From positions 56,983-120,982 of the forward strand of contig NZ_AUIF01000036.1 in NCBI RefSeq assembly GCF_000423565.1: a stretch of DNA of 64,000 nt, written 5' to 3'. The notes below the pieces were generated by a model. It saw only the letters and a list, made by a program, of their open reading frames with translations. It searched no databases and was not told the DNA's origin. Origin of the DNA: Runella zeae DSM 19591 (GTDB taxonomy: Bacteria; Bacteroidota; Bacteroidia; Cytophagales; Spirosomataceae). A program made the translations under genes and the position numbers. Shown piece by piece: positions 52,895 to 60,894 of the stretch; the first letter of the stretch is position 1; every line of letters begins with the position of its first letter.

Positions 52895-53485
52895 ATGGAC
52901 TTTTCGTTATTAAAAACTTTCATCAACCAAAAAGTAGCTATTTCAGATTTAGAGTTTGAACAGTTAGCTCATTTGGTTTATTTGAAAAAATTTAAGAAAA
53001 ATGAAATAATACTTAACCAAGGCGAGGTCTGTCATTTTATAGGTTTTATAAATCAGGGCTTAATTAGAAGCTACTATTATGATGAGGGTGGTAAAGAAAT
53101 CACCACTAAATTTTTCTTTGAAAACTGCCTTTTTACTTATGTCGAAGGTTTTATTGAAAACTCGGCTTCAAACAAAACTTTCGTAGCTCTTGAAAATTGT
53201 GAGACATTGATGATAAAAAAAAGTACGCTTTGGGGGCTTTTTGAGATTCAGCCAAAGTTTGAAAAGATTTTTAGTTTTATCCTCATGGAAGACCTCAAAA
53301 ATATGATACAAGCAGAAGAAGAAAAAAGAAACGAAACACCACAAGCAAGATATTTGAATTTTAAAAGGCTATTCCCCACAGCAGCAAACAGAATTGCTTT
53401 AAAATATTTGGCAAGCTATTTGGGTATTGAACCACAAAGCCTTAGTAGAATTAGAAAAAGATTAACAGCACAAAGTAGAAAGTAA
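52895..53485 (+). CDS. Crp/Fnr-family transcriptional regulator
   Basis: A 196-residue protein. Residues about 15-115 are the cyclic-nucleotide-binding beta-roll (KKNEIILNQGEVCHFIGFIN, IRSYYYDEGGKEITTKFFFE). The C-terminal part is a winged helix with ALKYLASYLGIEPQSLSRIRKRL, typical of Bacteroidota Crp proteins of this size. There is no Fe-S Cys cluster, so it is not an oxygen-type Fnr. It is directly upstream of a hydroxylase gene with an 11-bp inverted repeat at its start, so it may bind there. Start and length fit the family. Confidence 0.85.
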   Translation: MDFSLLKTFINQKVAISDLEFEQLAHLVYLKKFKKNEIILNQGEVCHFIGFINQGLIRSYYYDEGGKEITTKFFFENCLFTYVEGFIENSASNKTFVALENCETLMIKKSTLWGLFEIQPKFEKIFSFILMEDLKNMIQAEEEKRNETPQARYLNFKRLFPTAANRIALKYLASYLGIEPQSLSRIRKRLTAQSRK

Positions 53486-53517
53486 CCTGGGTTCACTTTT
53501 TTGTAAAGTTGGCCTCA

Positions 53518-53544
53518 TAATTTTGTTAAAAACTAACAAAATTA
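53518..53544. promoter_or_regulatory. 11-bp perfect inverted repeat at the hydroxylase start, overlapping a -7 element
   Basis: TAATTTTGTTA at 53518-53528 and TAACAAAATTA at 53534-53544 are reverse complements with a 5-base centre. The left arm begins with TAATTTTG, a -7 match, and the right arm ends at the A of the ATG. The central TTGTTA...TAACAA resembles a Crp/Fnr-type site with an odd spacer. It may be the operator of the Crp/Fnr regulator immediately upstream, or a hairpin that controls translation. A -33 TTG at the normal distance is not obvious. Confidence 0.5.
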
Positions 53545-54302
53545 TGAACTGGCCAAAAATCATTGCTATCTTAATTGATAATGCCCGAAACTATTCGTTC
53601 ATAGCGGGTACTACATTTCTTATTTTCTATGTCGTATTGAGAAAAAGGATTTCCTTCAAAAAAATACAACTCAAATTTCCAGAATCGAAAGATTATCGGC
53701 GTGAAGTATTCTATTCTATCATTTCGATTATGATTTTTACTATTCCACCTGTTATCATGCTATTAAGTGATACAATTAGACCTTTTACACAATATTATCC
53801 TGATATTAACCAGCATAGCAAACTCTATTTTTTCTTAGCTTTTGGATTGATGATAGTCATTCATGATACTTATTTCTACTGGATTCATCGGTTAATACAC
53901 CACAAAAAATTATTTACTTTATTTCATTTGGTGCATCACAAATCAACCAATCCATCACCCTTAGCAGCTTATGCTTTTCACCCGTTAGAAGCTATTGTTG
54001 AGTCTGGCATTTTCATTTTATTGTTGTTGATTATGCCTTTGAACGATTATCATTTGCTGGTTTTTTTCATTTGTAGCCTTGCCTATAATGTTTATGGACA
54101 TTTAGGTTTTGAGCTTTATCCAAAGGGATTTAGTAAACATTGGCTCGGAAAATGGGTAAATACATCTGTAAATCATAACCAACATCACCAATTTTTTAAG
54201 GGAAATTATGGTCTTTATTTTACTTTTTGGGATAGAGTAATGGGAACATTACGGCCTGATTATGACAAGTATTTTGAGGAAGTAAAAAATCGTCAAAAAT
54301 AA
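53544..54302 (+). CDS. sterol desaturase / fatty acid hydroxylase family membrane enzyme
   Basis: The protein has 252 residues from the ATG at 53544; an in-frame TTG start at 53523 lies inside the inverted repeat. It has the di-iron hydroxylase pattern: HRLIHH (about residue 114), HLVHH (about 128) and HNQHH near 212, with membrane helices between. The substrate is unknown. It is the third such enzyme of this window and stands beside a Crp/Fnr regulator, not a TetR. Placement in a metal island might mean membrane-lipid adjustment under metal stress, but this is speculation. Confidence 0.83.
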   Translation: MNWPKIIAILIDNARNYSFIAGTTFLIFYVVLRKRISFKKIQLKFPESKDYRREVFYSIISIMIFTIPPVIMLLSDTIRPFTQYYPDINQHSKLYFFLAFGLMIVIHDTYFYWIHRLIHHKKLFTLFHLVHHKSTNPSPLAAYAFHPLEAIVESGIFILLLLIMPLNDYHLLVFFICSLAYNVYGHLGFELYPKGFSKHWLGKWVNTSVNHNQHHQFFKGNYGLYFTFWDRVMGTLRPDYDKYFEEVKNRQK

Positions 54303-54420
54303 GATTCTCTTTCTTACATATAAACGCAGGCATTAAGTCAATTGCTACTTAGCTATTCCTACTTTGTGTAGCTATTTTGAATGCGTATGTCGGATTTTGG
54401 GTACAAAGATATACTATGTT

Positions 54421-54840
54421 CTATAAAGATTGAGTGAAATGATCATCCGTCAGCATCATACAATTCGTTGATTCATCATTTGGCAAACAGCAACTCAAAC
54501 AGTTGTTAACTCCGGACAACATACTATTGCGTAGTTCTTGTAATGCCGTTATTTTTTCATCAATCAACTTTATTTTTTCAAGCATTTTTTGTGACACATT
54601 ATCACACGAAGCGGTGTTGGAGGCAATCAATGCCAAAAAATCAGCCGTTTCGTTTAGGGTGAACCCAAAATTCTTTATCCTTTTAATGGCAAGCAAATTT
54701 TGTAACGTTTCTTCTGAATATTCTTTGTAGTTGTTAAACCGCCTTTCCTTGCGCCCAATTGAAATCAAACCTTGCTTTTCATAAAAGCGTATGGTATCTC
54801 TGGGCAGGCCTGTTTTTTTCGACAATTCGCCAATCAGCAT
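54421..54840 (-). CDS. merR: MerR-family metal-responsive regulator
   Basis: A 139-residue protein. Residues 1-70 form the MerR DNA-binding domain (IGELSKKTGLPRDTIRFYEK QGL-type start). A dimerisation helix (residues about 80-115) begins after the Cys in NTASCDNVSQK and is followed by the C-terminal CLSCC. The Cys at about 79 and those near 119-122 are candidates for metal sensing, as in MerR or ZntR. The gene is divergent from a merT-like cluster and lies next to a MerR-type promoter (54870-54904). It is likely the activator of that cluster. Confidence 0.87.
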   Translation of the reverse strand: MLIGELSKKTGLPRDTIRFYEKQGLISIGRKERRFNNYKEYSEETLQNLLAIKRIKNFGFTLNETADFLALIASNTASCDNVSQKMLEKIKLIDEKITALQELRNSMLSGVNNCLSCCLPNDESTNCMMLTDDHFTQSL

Positions 54841-54869
54841 CTGTTTGAAAATTTATTTCATTTTTTCTC

Positions 54870-54904
54870 TTGACAGTGGACTATACTCCACGGTTTATCT
54901 TTGC
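54870..54904 (+). promoter_or_regulatory. MerR-type promoter: dyad within an overlong spacer
   Basis: TTG at 54870-54872 and TATCTTTGC at 54896-54904 are the Bacteroidota -33 and -7 elements but are 23 bases apart instead of about 20. The dyad GTGGA-CTATAC-TCCAC fills 54876-54891. MerR regulators twist such overlong promoters into the active state when metal is bound. Transcription would start near 54909, about 22 bases before the merT ATG. Confidence 0.78.
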
Positions 54905-54930
54905 AAAGGTAATTTTAAAATATTCAGAAC

Positions 54931-55221
54931 ATGGAAAAAAACGAAACAAAATTGAACCAATCCCTCTTTAAAAAACTTGGCTGGGCAAGTATCGGACTAT
55001 GTGGTTTGTGTTGTGCCTTACCCATAATTGGCGCATTCGCAGGCATTAGTTCATTAGCCACCATCGCTTTTTATTTGGAGAAAATCGGTATAGTTGCATT
55101 AGCCTTAGCAGGCTTTTTGTTTGTATATTCATTTTACAAAAAGCAACAAGAAACAAAATCTTGTACTACTTCTTGCGATGTGAATTGTGAATGTAAAGCA
55201 GAGAATGCTCTAAAATCGTAG
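54931..55221 (+). CDS. merT: MerT-like metal transporter
   Basis: A 96-residue membrane protein of the mercuric transport type. Helix 1 holds the Cys pair (SIGLCGLCCALPIIGAFAG, about residues 20-38), and a second helix (IGIVALALAGFLFVYSFYK) follows. The C-terminus has a Cys cluster (CTTSCDVNCECK). It would pass soft metals from the periplasm to a cytoplasmic partner. No mercuric reductase is present. It lies directly downstream of the MerR-type promoter and begins the operon with YnfA and a redoxin. Confidence 0.8.
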   Translation: MEKNETKLNQSLFKKLGWASIGLCGLCCALPIIGAFAGISSLATIAFYLEKIGIVALALAGFLFVYSFYKKQQETKSCTTSCDVNCECKAENALKS

Positions 55222-55244
55222 GTGAAGGTATCCAATTGAAGCAA

Positions 55245-55574
55245 ATGAGTTTTATAAAGGTAATAACAGTTTTTGTTTTGGCAGGTTTTTGTGAGATTGG
55301 TGGTTGTTATTTAATCTGGCTTTGGCTCAAAGAAGATAAACCCTTCTGGTACGGGTTATTCGGCAGTACAATACTGGTGCTGTATGGCGTTGTAGCAACA
55401 TTTCAATCCAATAATTTTGCCCGAACTTACGCTGCCTATGGAGGGATATTTATTATTATGTCTTTCTTGTGGGCTTATAAATTTGACAATTTTAAACCCG
55501 ATAAATTTGATATTATTGGTGCATTGATTGTCTTTTTAGGTATTTCAATTATTTACTTTGCCAAACGGCATTAA
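55245..55574 (+). CDS. YnfA/UPF0060-family membrane protein
   Basis: The protein has 109 residues from the ATG at 55245; an in-frame TTG at 55236 is possible. It has four membrane helices of the small UPF0060 family, with FVLAGFCEIGGCYLIWLWLK, ARTYAAYGGIFIIMSFLWAY and DIIGALIVFLGISIIYF. The distinct AAYGG and GA motifs are conserved. The family is distantly related to small multidrug transporters, and its role is not established. It is the second gene after the MerR promoter, consistent with metal-stress function. Confidence 0.85.
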   Translation: MSFIKVITVFVLAGFCEIGGCYLIWLWLKEDKPFWYGLFGSTILVLYGVVATFQSNNFARTYAAYGGIFIIMSFLWAYKFDNFKPDKFDIIGALIVFLGISIIYFAKRH

Positions 55575-55587
55575 AACCAAATAAAAG

Positions 55588-55967
55588 ATGAAACAACTAA
55601 CAATTCTGGGAATCATACTTCTTAGTTTTCAAGCGATGGGTCAAAAAAAGGAATCTTGTTGCAGTGAAGGCCCTGCAATGGCTTGTAAACTTACATCAGC
55701 CGAGCTTAAAGAAAGAAAAGCAACAATTATTGAAAACTTGAAGAAAGAAATCGTTGAAACTGTTGAACTCAAAAACGGCATGAAATATGCCTTCAAGGAT
55801 AGCGATGAGACAATTGCAATGTTGGCTGATTTTATAAAAACAGAAAGACAATGCTGTGATTTCTTTAATTTTGGACTTTCGGTTTCTGCTGAAAAAAGTA
55901 TGTATATTTAGAACTGACTGGACCAAAAGGCGTAAAGGACTTTATCAAGTCAGAGCTATCGTTGTGA
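55588..55967 (+). pseudogene. small Cys-containing secreted protein, frameshifted near its 3' end
   Basis: The open frame (107 residues, stop at 55911) starts with a signal peptide and has KESCCSEGPAMACKL and TERQCCDFFNFGLSVS, two CC-type sites. After the TAG stop, another frame continues with LELTGPKGVKDFIKSELSL and a TGA at 55965-55967, a natural continuation of the fold. A single missing base near 55900-55910 would reunite them. The frameshift cuts about 20 residues. The protein may still function, or this may be a sequencing artefact. The Cys pairs suggest metal binding. It sits between YnfA and the redoxin. Confidence 0.6.
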
Positions 55968-55998
55968 ACTTTTACAATTCGTTTCAACCCATTTTATT

Positions 55999-56574
55999 AT
56001 GAAAACCTTCTTAATTTTTGTTTTGAGTTTTAGCTTTTTTACAAGCGAAGCACCAACCGCCCCAGCGATCAATAGTAAAGCCATTACTTTTGAATTGAAA
56101 AACATCAATGGCGAAACCATTTCATTGAACAGCTTTAAAGATTCAAAAGGTATTATCCTGACATTTCTTACCAACAATTGCCCTATTGCAAAAATGTATC
56201 AAAATCGGGTGAAGGCATTACAAGAAAAATATACTAAGTTAGGTTTTCCTGTTGTGGCCATTGACCCCGCTGATTCGATGGAAGATATGAAAAAAGTTGC
56301 CTCAGAGAAGGGCTTTAATTTCTATTATTTGCACGATGCTGATCAAAAAACTTCGTTTTCTTATGGCGCAATCGTCAATACTCATACTTGTATTTTGACA
56401 AAAGAAAAAGAGGGCTACAAAATCGCTTACATCGGTGCAATTGATGATAATAGAGACGAAAGTAAAATTACAGAGAAGTACATCGAAACGGCAATCGCTT
56501 CTATTTTGGCAAAAGAAGAGATAAAAGTGACTACCACTACCGCCAAAGGTTGTGTAATTAGCTATCGAAAATGA
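55999..56574 (+). CDS. redoxin / AhpC-TSA-fold secreted protein
   Basis: A 191-residue protein with an N-terminal signal-like helix. The thioredoxin-fold redoxin domain covers residues about 25-160 (FELKNINGETISLNSFKDSK, FLTNNCPIAKMYQNRVKAL). It has one Cys in the NNCPIA position where typical redoxins have a peroxidatic Cys, and a distant Cys in the C-terminal GCVIS. There is no CXXC. It could reduce peroxides or disulfides in the periplasm. It is the last gene of the merT cluster, before the strong hairpin at 56592. Confidence 0.75.
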   Translation: MKTFLIFVLSFSFFTSEAPTAPAINSKAITFELKNINGETISLNSFKDSKGIILTFLTNNCPIAKMYQNRVKALQEKYTKLGFPVVAIDPADSMEDMKKVASEKGFNFYYLHDADQKTSFSYGAIVNTHTCILTKEKEGYKIAYIGAIDDNRDESKITEKYIETAIASILAKEEIKVTTTTAKGCVISYRK

Positions 56575-56591
56575 GGTAGTTCAAAATACCA

Positions 56592-56632
56592 TAAACTGCA
56601 AGAGGGCTGACATTCAGCCCTCTTGCAGTTTA
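56592..56632. terminator. 19-bp bidirectional terminator
   Basis: TAAACTGCAAGAGGGCTGA at 56592-56610 and its exact complement at 56614-56632 enclose a 3-base CAT loop. This very stable hairpin lies between the convergent redoxin and copper-chaperone genes and should stop transcription from both sides. Its right arm overlaps the last bases of the chaperone gene. Confidence 0.88.
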
Positions 56633-56839
56633 TACCTGTTCAATCTTAAAACCTGCCTGTCCAACGGTCTGTTGGATAAGTTCGCAGCTGAGTTCTTCGC
56701 CCGAAACAGTCAAGATTTTGTCAGGATTGGCAGTATCTACTTTCCAGTTTTCTACTTCTTCCAACTGGTTCAGAAACGGCGTTACTTTGGCTATACAGCC
56801 GCCGCAGTTAATGTTGGTTTTGAAATGCAAGGTTTCCAT
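56630..56839 (-). CDS. HMA-domain copper chaperone
   Basis: A 69-residue cytoplasmic protein with the ferredoxin-like heavy-metal-associated fold. The metal-binding loop is NINCGGCIAKV, with CGGC at residues 12-15 instead of the usual M-x-C-x-x-C. It would carry Cu(I) to the ATPase encoded next to it. It starts 24 bases after the ATPase gene on the same strand. The length and secondary-structure pattern are typical. Confidence 0.85.
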   Translation of the reverse strand: METLHFKTNINCGGCIAKVTPFLNQLEEVENWKVDTANPDKILTVSGEELSCELIQQTVGQAGFKIEQV

Positions 56840-56863
56840 TGGTATTGTTTGGTTAAAAATTAA

Positions 56864-59083
56864 TTACAGTTTTTTACTTTTCAGCCGTAAGCTATTGGCT
56901 ACTACCGACACCGAACTCAGTGCCATGGCCGCTCCCGCAATCATCGGATTGAGCAGAAAGCCATTGACAGGATACAACACCCCCGCCGCCAGCGGTATGC
57001 CGATGAGGTTATAGATGAAAGCCCAAAAGAGGTTTTGGTGAATGGCCGCTACAGTCCATTTAGAAAGTCGAATGGCTTGGGGAATTTTCAGCAAATCGCT
57101 TGAAATGAGCGTCATTTTCGCTACGTCCATGGCAATGTCAGATCCTTTTCCCATGGCGATACTCACATCTGCTTGGGCAAGGGCGTGAGAGTCATTGATA
57201 CCGTCGCCGACCATGGCCACAGTTTTTCCTGCTTGCTGCAATTGCTCAACGAAAGCCGCTTTTTCAGAGGGCATCACCTGCGCTTTAAACACTGGAATAC
57301 CCACCTCTGCAGCAACCATTCCTGCCGTAGCGTGATTGTCGCCCGTGAGCATATACACTTCAACTCCCTCTGCCTGCAATGCTGCTACAGCCTGTGCAGA
57401 AGTAGCTTTAATGGGGTCGGTAATACCGAAAATAGCCAAAACCTGATGTTCGTCGGCAAAGGCAATCACCGTTTGTCCTGCCTGTTGCCACTGCTCAATG
57501 GGCAATTGCGCCACAGGCAAGCCTGGTTCATTTATCCAAGTCGGGCTTCCTATGCGGTACAATTTCCCATCCACCATAGCTTGAACTCCTTTACCTGTCA
57601 GGTTTTCAAACTGCTGGACAGCAACCGGCTGAACTCCTTCTACCCGTAAGTGTTTGACCACCGCCTGAGCCAGCGGGTGGGCAGATTGGCTTTCGATAGC
57701 AAGAGCGATTGCTTTGAGTCCCTGCGAATCGGGCAGCAACCATGAGTGATTGACTACCGTAGGTTTTCCTTCGGTGATAGTGCCCGTTTTGTCCAAGATG
57801 ATAGCGTTGATCCGGTGAGCTACTTCCAAACTCTCTGCATCTTTTATCAGAATTCCCTGCTCGGCTCCTTTGCCGACTCCTACCATAATAGCCGTAGGTG
57901 TAGCCAGCCCCAACGCACAGGGGCAGGCAATGACCAGTACCGTTACAGCCGCCAAAAGTCCCTGCGTAGCGGCATTTTCGCCACCGAATACAAGCCAAAC
58001 CAATAAGGTAAATAATGATATACTTATAACTACGGGTACAAAAATACCCGCAATTTTATCGGTGAGTTTTTGGATTGGTGCTTTGCTGCCCTGTGCGTGT
58101 TGCACCATATTAATAATCTGCGCCAGCAACGTTTCACTCCCTACTTTTTCAGCAATAAAACGAAAACTTCCCTGCTGATTGACGGTGCCTGCATATACTC
58201 GATGTCCTTTGCTTTTTTCTACGGGAATGGGTTCTCCCGAAATCATGCTCTCATCTACAAATGAAGTACCCGATAATACTTTTCCGTCCACGGCTATCTT
58301 ATCGCCCGGCTTCACAATGATTCGGTCACCTACCCGTACTTCACTGATCGGGATTTCTCGTTCTTCGCCGTTTTCGATGACCCAAACCGTGCGGGGTTGC
58401 AACCCCATGAGCTTTTTAATGGCTGAGGAGGTGTTGGCTTTGGCTCGTTCCTCCAATAATTTACCAAGCATAATAAACACAATGACCACCGCCGCCGCTT
58501 CATAATATACGTGAGCGTGCAGGCCACGGCTATGCCAAAAATCGGGATATATGGTATTGAAAAGGCTAAACAGAAAAGCGACGCCCGTACTCAACGCTAC
58601 AAGCGTATCCATATTCGCTTTTCGATAGCGGGCCTGTTTCCAGGCGTTAATGAAAAAACTTCGTCCGAATACTGCCAAGACGGGCGCAGTCAGAATCATC
58701 ATCAGCCAATTACCATAAGGCATATCCATGAAAAACATTCCGATGACTGCCACGGGAAAAGTCAGTACCCCCGCCCACAATACGTTTGTTTTGAGTCTTT
58801 CATACTGATTGGCTTTGATTTCTTCTTGTTTTTCTGAGGCTTTCTCCGTGTCGAGAATTAAGTCATAGCCAACTGCTTGGAGTGATTTTTTGAGATTCTC
58901 AGGCGTTGTTAGATAAGGGTCAAAAGCAATTTGAGCCGACTCATTGGCGAAATTTACCGCACATTCTAATACCCCTTCTTGCTTACTCAATACATTTTCA
59001 ACGCTGCTCGCACAGGCAGCACAAGTCATCCCTATCACAGGCACGGTAATTTGTCTTTCTTTCTCTTCCGTTATTATTTCCAT
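56864..59083 (-). CDS. copA: copper-exporting P1B-1 ATPase
   Basis: The protein has 739 residues from the ATG at 59083; a start at 59107 would lie inside the promoter's -7 element. The N-terminal HMA domain has GMTCAACAS (residues about 19-27). The pump core has [19 protein letters not shown] (CPC), [11 protein letters not shown] and [16 protein letters not shown], with HPLAQAV for nucleotide binding. It exports Cu(I) from the cytoplasm. It precedes the copper chaperone in a two-gene operon with its own promoter and dyad. It is the main cytoplasmic Cu(I) exporter of the window. Confidence 0.93.
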   Translation of the reverse strand: MEIITEEKERQITVPVIGMTCAACASSVENVLSKQEGVLECAVNFANESAQIAFDPYLTTPENLKKSLQAVGYDLILDTEKASEKQEEIKANQYERLKTNVLWAGVLTFPVAVIGMFFMDMPYGNWLMMILTAPVLAVFGRSFFINAWKQARYRKANMDTLVALSTGVAFLFSLFNTIYPDFWHSRGLHAHVYYEAAAVVIVFIMLGKLLEERAKANTSSAIKKLMGLQPRTVWVIENGEEREIPISEVRVGDRIIVKPGDKIAVDGKVLSGTSFVDESMISGEPIPVEKSKGHRVYAGTVNQQGSFRFIAEKVGSETLLAQIINMVQHAQGSKAPIQKLTDKIAGIFVPVVISISLFTLLVWLVFGGENAATQGLLAAVTVLVIACPCALGLATPTAIMVGVGKGAEQGILIKDAESLEVAHRINAIILDKTGTITEGKPTVVNHSWLLPDSQGLKAIALAIESQSAHPLAQAVVKHLRVEGVQPVAVQQFENLTGKGVQAMVDGKLYRIGSPTWINEPGLPVAQLPIEQWQQAGQTVIAFADEHQVLAIFGITDPIKATSAQAVAALQAEGVEVYMLTGDNHATAGMVAAEVGIPVFKAQVMPSEKAAFVEQLQQAGKTVAMVGDGINDSHALAQADVSIAMGKGSDIAMDVAKMTLISSDLLKIPQAIRLSKWTVAAIHQNLFWAFIYNLIGIPLAAGVLYPVNGFLLNPMIAGAAMALSSVSVVANSLRLKSKKL

Positions 59084-59103
59084 TATCTTACATATTTGAC
59101 ACT

Positions 59104-59133
59104 GCAAAAGTAAAGCTCACTGGTGGGTGAGCT
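59104..59133 (-). promoter_or_regulatory. copA promoter -7 element with adjacent dyad operator
   Basis: On the minus strand TACTTTTGC (59112-59104) is a perfect -7 match. Just upstream of it lies AGCTCAC-TGGTGG-GTGAGCT (59114-59133), a perfect dyad, in the place of the spacer. No TTG is found at the usual -33 distance, so activation by a bound regulator is likely. Candidates are a CueR/MerR-type protein or the HMA-AraC protein at 21975. The start of transcription would be about 15 bases before the copA ATG. Confidence 0.6.
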
Positions 59134-59246
59134 GTTACAGGATTTTCGGAATGGTTTATATGATTTTCAGGAAAGAAATAACTTTTAAACTGGTTTACCA
59201 CAAGTTGCATTTACTTCTTAAATATAAGTCACTATTATTCAATGAA

Positions 59247-59521
59247 TTACTCATTAGAGTCTTGGAGGTAGCTACTCGCTGAGGAAGCATAGTATCGTTT
59301 TCTAATTTCACTTAAATAGATAATTTTTTGCCACCTAATGCGCCCGCATTGATATTTTGTTTGGTAATTATACCTCGAAACGGGGCTACAATCACTAAAT
59401 ATATTTTCTGCTGGCGAGCCACCACCATGATTTCTTGCGATATAATACAAGAGTTGTTATCAGTACAGATTGGGTTAAATGCTTGCTTCACTTCTCGCAC
59501 AGAATCTTCCCTGACTAACGT
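59247..59521 (-). pseudogene. remnant of an RND-type adaptor gene
   Basis: One frame reads QQKIYLVIVAPFRGIITKQN followed by INAGALGGKKLSI and stops; another frame continues with YLSEIRKRYY. The first segment is the lipoyl/barrel part of an HlyD-type adaptor (VAPF-G-I-ITKQN-G-AL). The rest of the protein is missing, and at least one frameshift is present. It is a decayed piece of an efflux system between copA and the chrB-like remnant. It has no function of its own. Confidence 0.55.
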
Positions 59522-59522
59522 A

Positions 59523-59666
59523 CTACTTGTAAACGGAGGTCAAAATCTTGGCTACTTGAACTTCACCAAATGGAACAAAGAAAAACTCCGCCGCCGGGTC
59601 AATAAATTTCGTGATAAGCCACGGGCAGGCATTGCGGTCAATTTTTTGGCGTTCACGATAATCCAT
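59523..59666 (-). pseudogene. truncated chromate-resistance chrB-domain gene
   Basis: A 47-residue frame with MDYRERQKIDRNACPWLITK followed by FIDPAAEFFFVP. This is the hallmark N-terminus of ChrB-type chromate resistance proteins (K-I-D-R-x-A-C-P-W-L-I-x-x-F-I-D-P-x-A-E-F). It ends early (VAKILTSVYK), whereas family domains are much longer. It is preceded by an in-frame stop and follows the MFS gene on the same strand, an order seen in chromate-resistance loci. The gene is broken and probably inactive. Confidence 0.7.
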
Positions 59667-59684
59667 TTATAAGTGTAACTTCTT

Positions 59685-60894
59685 TTACCTACTTCTAAAA
59701 ATCACAACCGCCAATAAACCAACTACTAAGGTAAGAATACCTCCATACAAAAAGTCATTTTCGGGAAAACGGTTACCCATATAACCCGCTATCGGATAGG
59801 CAATAGCCCACCATAAATGGGAAAAGGCAAAGTGCGAGCCATACACTTTGCCTTGATTTTCGGAAGAAATATTTTCACCAATCAGCGTTTCGGAAGGTAT
59901 TTCGGCCAAACTTTGGCCTAATCCTGCCAAAATCCAAAGCCCTACAAAGACAGGATAATTGGCGTAATTGGCAAAACACACCGATACACCCAGCAACAAC
60001 GCTCCGCTGATTAAAGACACGCTTCTGGATTTCGATTTATCTATAATGCCCGACGCAAAAGCGGCAATGCTTGCTCCGATGCCAAAGGCGGCCATGACCC
60101 AGCCGTAGTATTTGTCATCCAATTGCAGTTCGTTTTTGACGTGGCTGATAGTGTTTACCAAAATCATGGCTCCCGCAATGGCCGATACAAATTCGATGCT
60201 CAGTGCAAAACGCAATAACTTATTGCCAAACAAAAGACTAATTCCTTTGATGACTTCTGCCCACGCATTTTTTGGGTTTTTGCCTGCATCTACAACGCCT
60301 TTTTGCAGGTCAGCTTTGGGAATGGCTAAAATCAAAACCGCAGCCAACACAAAAGACAGGGCATCTACTAAGAATATCTCCCTTGCCCCCAACCAAACCG
60401 CCACAACACCCGCTAAACCCGGTCCTAAAACGCCCAATAGCTGAAAGGTTGCGGATAGCCTCCCTAAAATACTTGCCTACGACAATCTGAGGAATAATCG
60501 CTCGGTAGGTGGGGGTAAAAAAGGCATTGAACACATTGAGAAAAAACACCAACCCATAAATTTGCAGTTCGGAAGTGATAAAAGGCAAACAGGCAACAAT
60601 GCTCATTCTGACAAAATGAGTGAAGTACAAAATCTTCTTTCGTTCGACTCTATCGGCCAAAACCCCGGCGAAGGGTGAAAAAACAATAAATGCAGTCACC
60701 CGAAGTGTGAGAGCCGTTGCCAAAATAATGGACGAGCGTTCTTTATCTATTTCATACGCCAACAATGCCAAGCCTACCCACGTGAACGCATCGCCAATCA
60801 AGCTGATGGTTTGCGCCAAATAGAGTTTGGCGAAGGTCTTGTTTCGCAGTGCCTGAAACGGTTCGATGAGGGTTTTGAGAAATTTGTTATTCAT
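59685..60894 (-). pseudogene. MFS transporter gene broken by a frameshift
   Basis: The first frame (60894 downward) encodes the N-terminal helices (AKLYLAQTISLIGDAFTWVG, FSPFAGVLADRVERKKILYF) to IIPQIVV. The second frame (open from 60476 down to 59685) continues with LSATFQLLGVLGPGLAG and the C-terminal half (IIDKSKSRSVSLISGALLLG). One indel between about 60476 and 60459 separates them. Together they make an MFS exporter of about 400 residues, as seen beside chrB genes. It may be inactive or a sequencing error. The start overlaps the adaptor gene by 8 bases. Confidence 0.75.

Noticed and set aside
57606..57998. A 130-codon frame on the minus strand rich in Gly, Arg and Cys
   Set aside because: It is an alternative frame of copA; the copA frame holds the CPC and DKTGT motifs.
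59328..59672. A 114-codon frame on the + strand
   Set aside because: The minus strand here carries recognisable chrB and adaptor remnants, so the + frame is a shadow.
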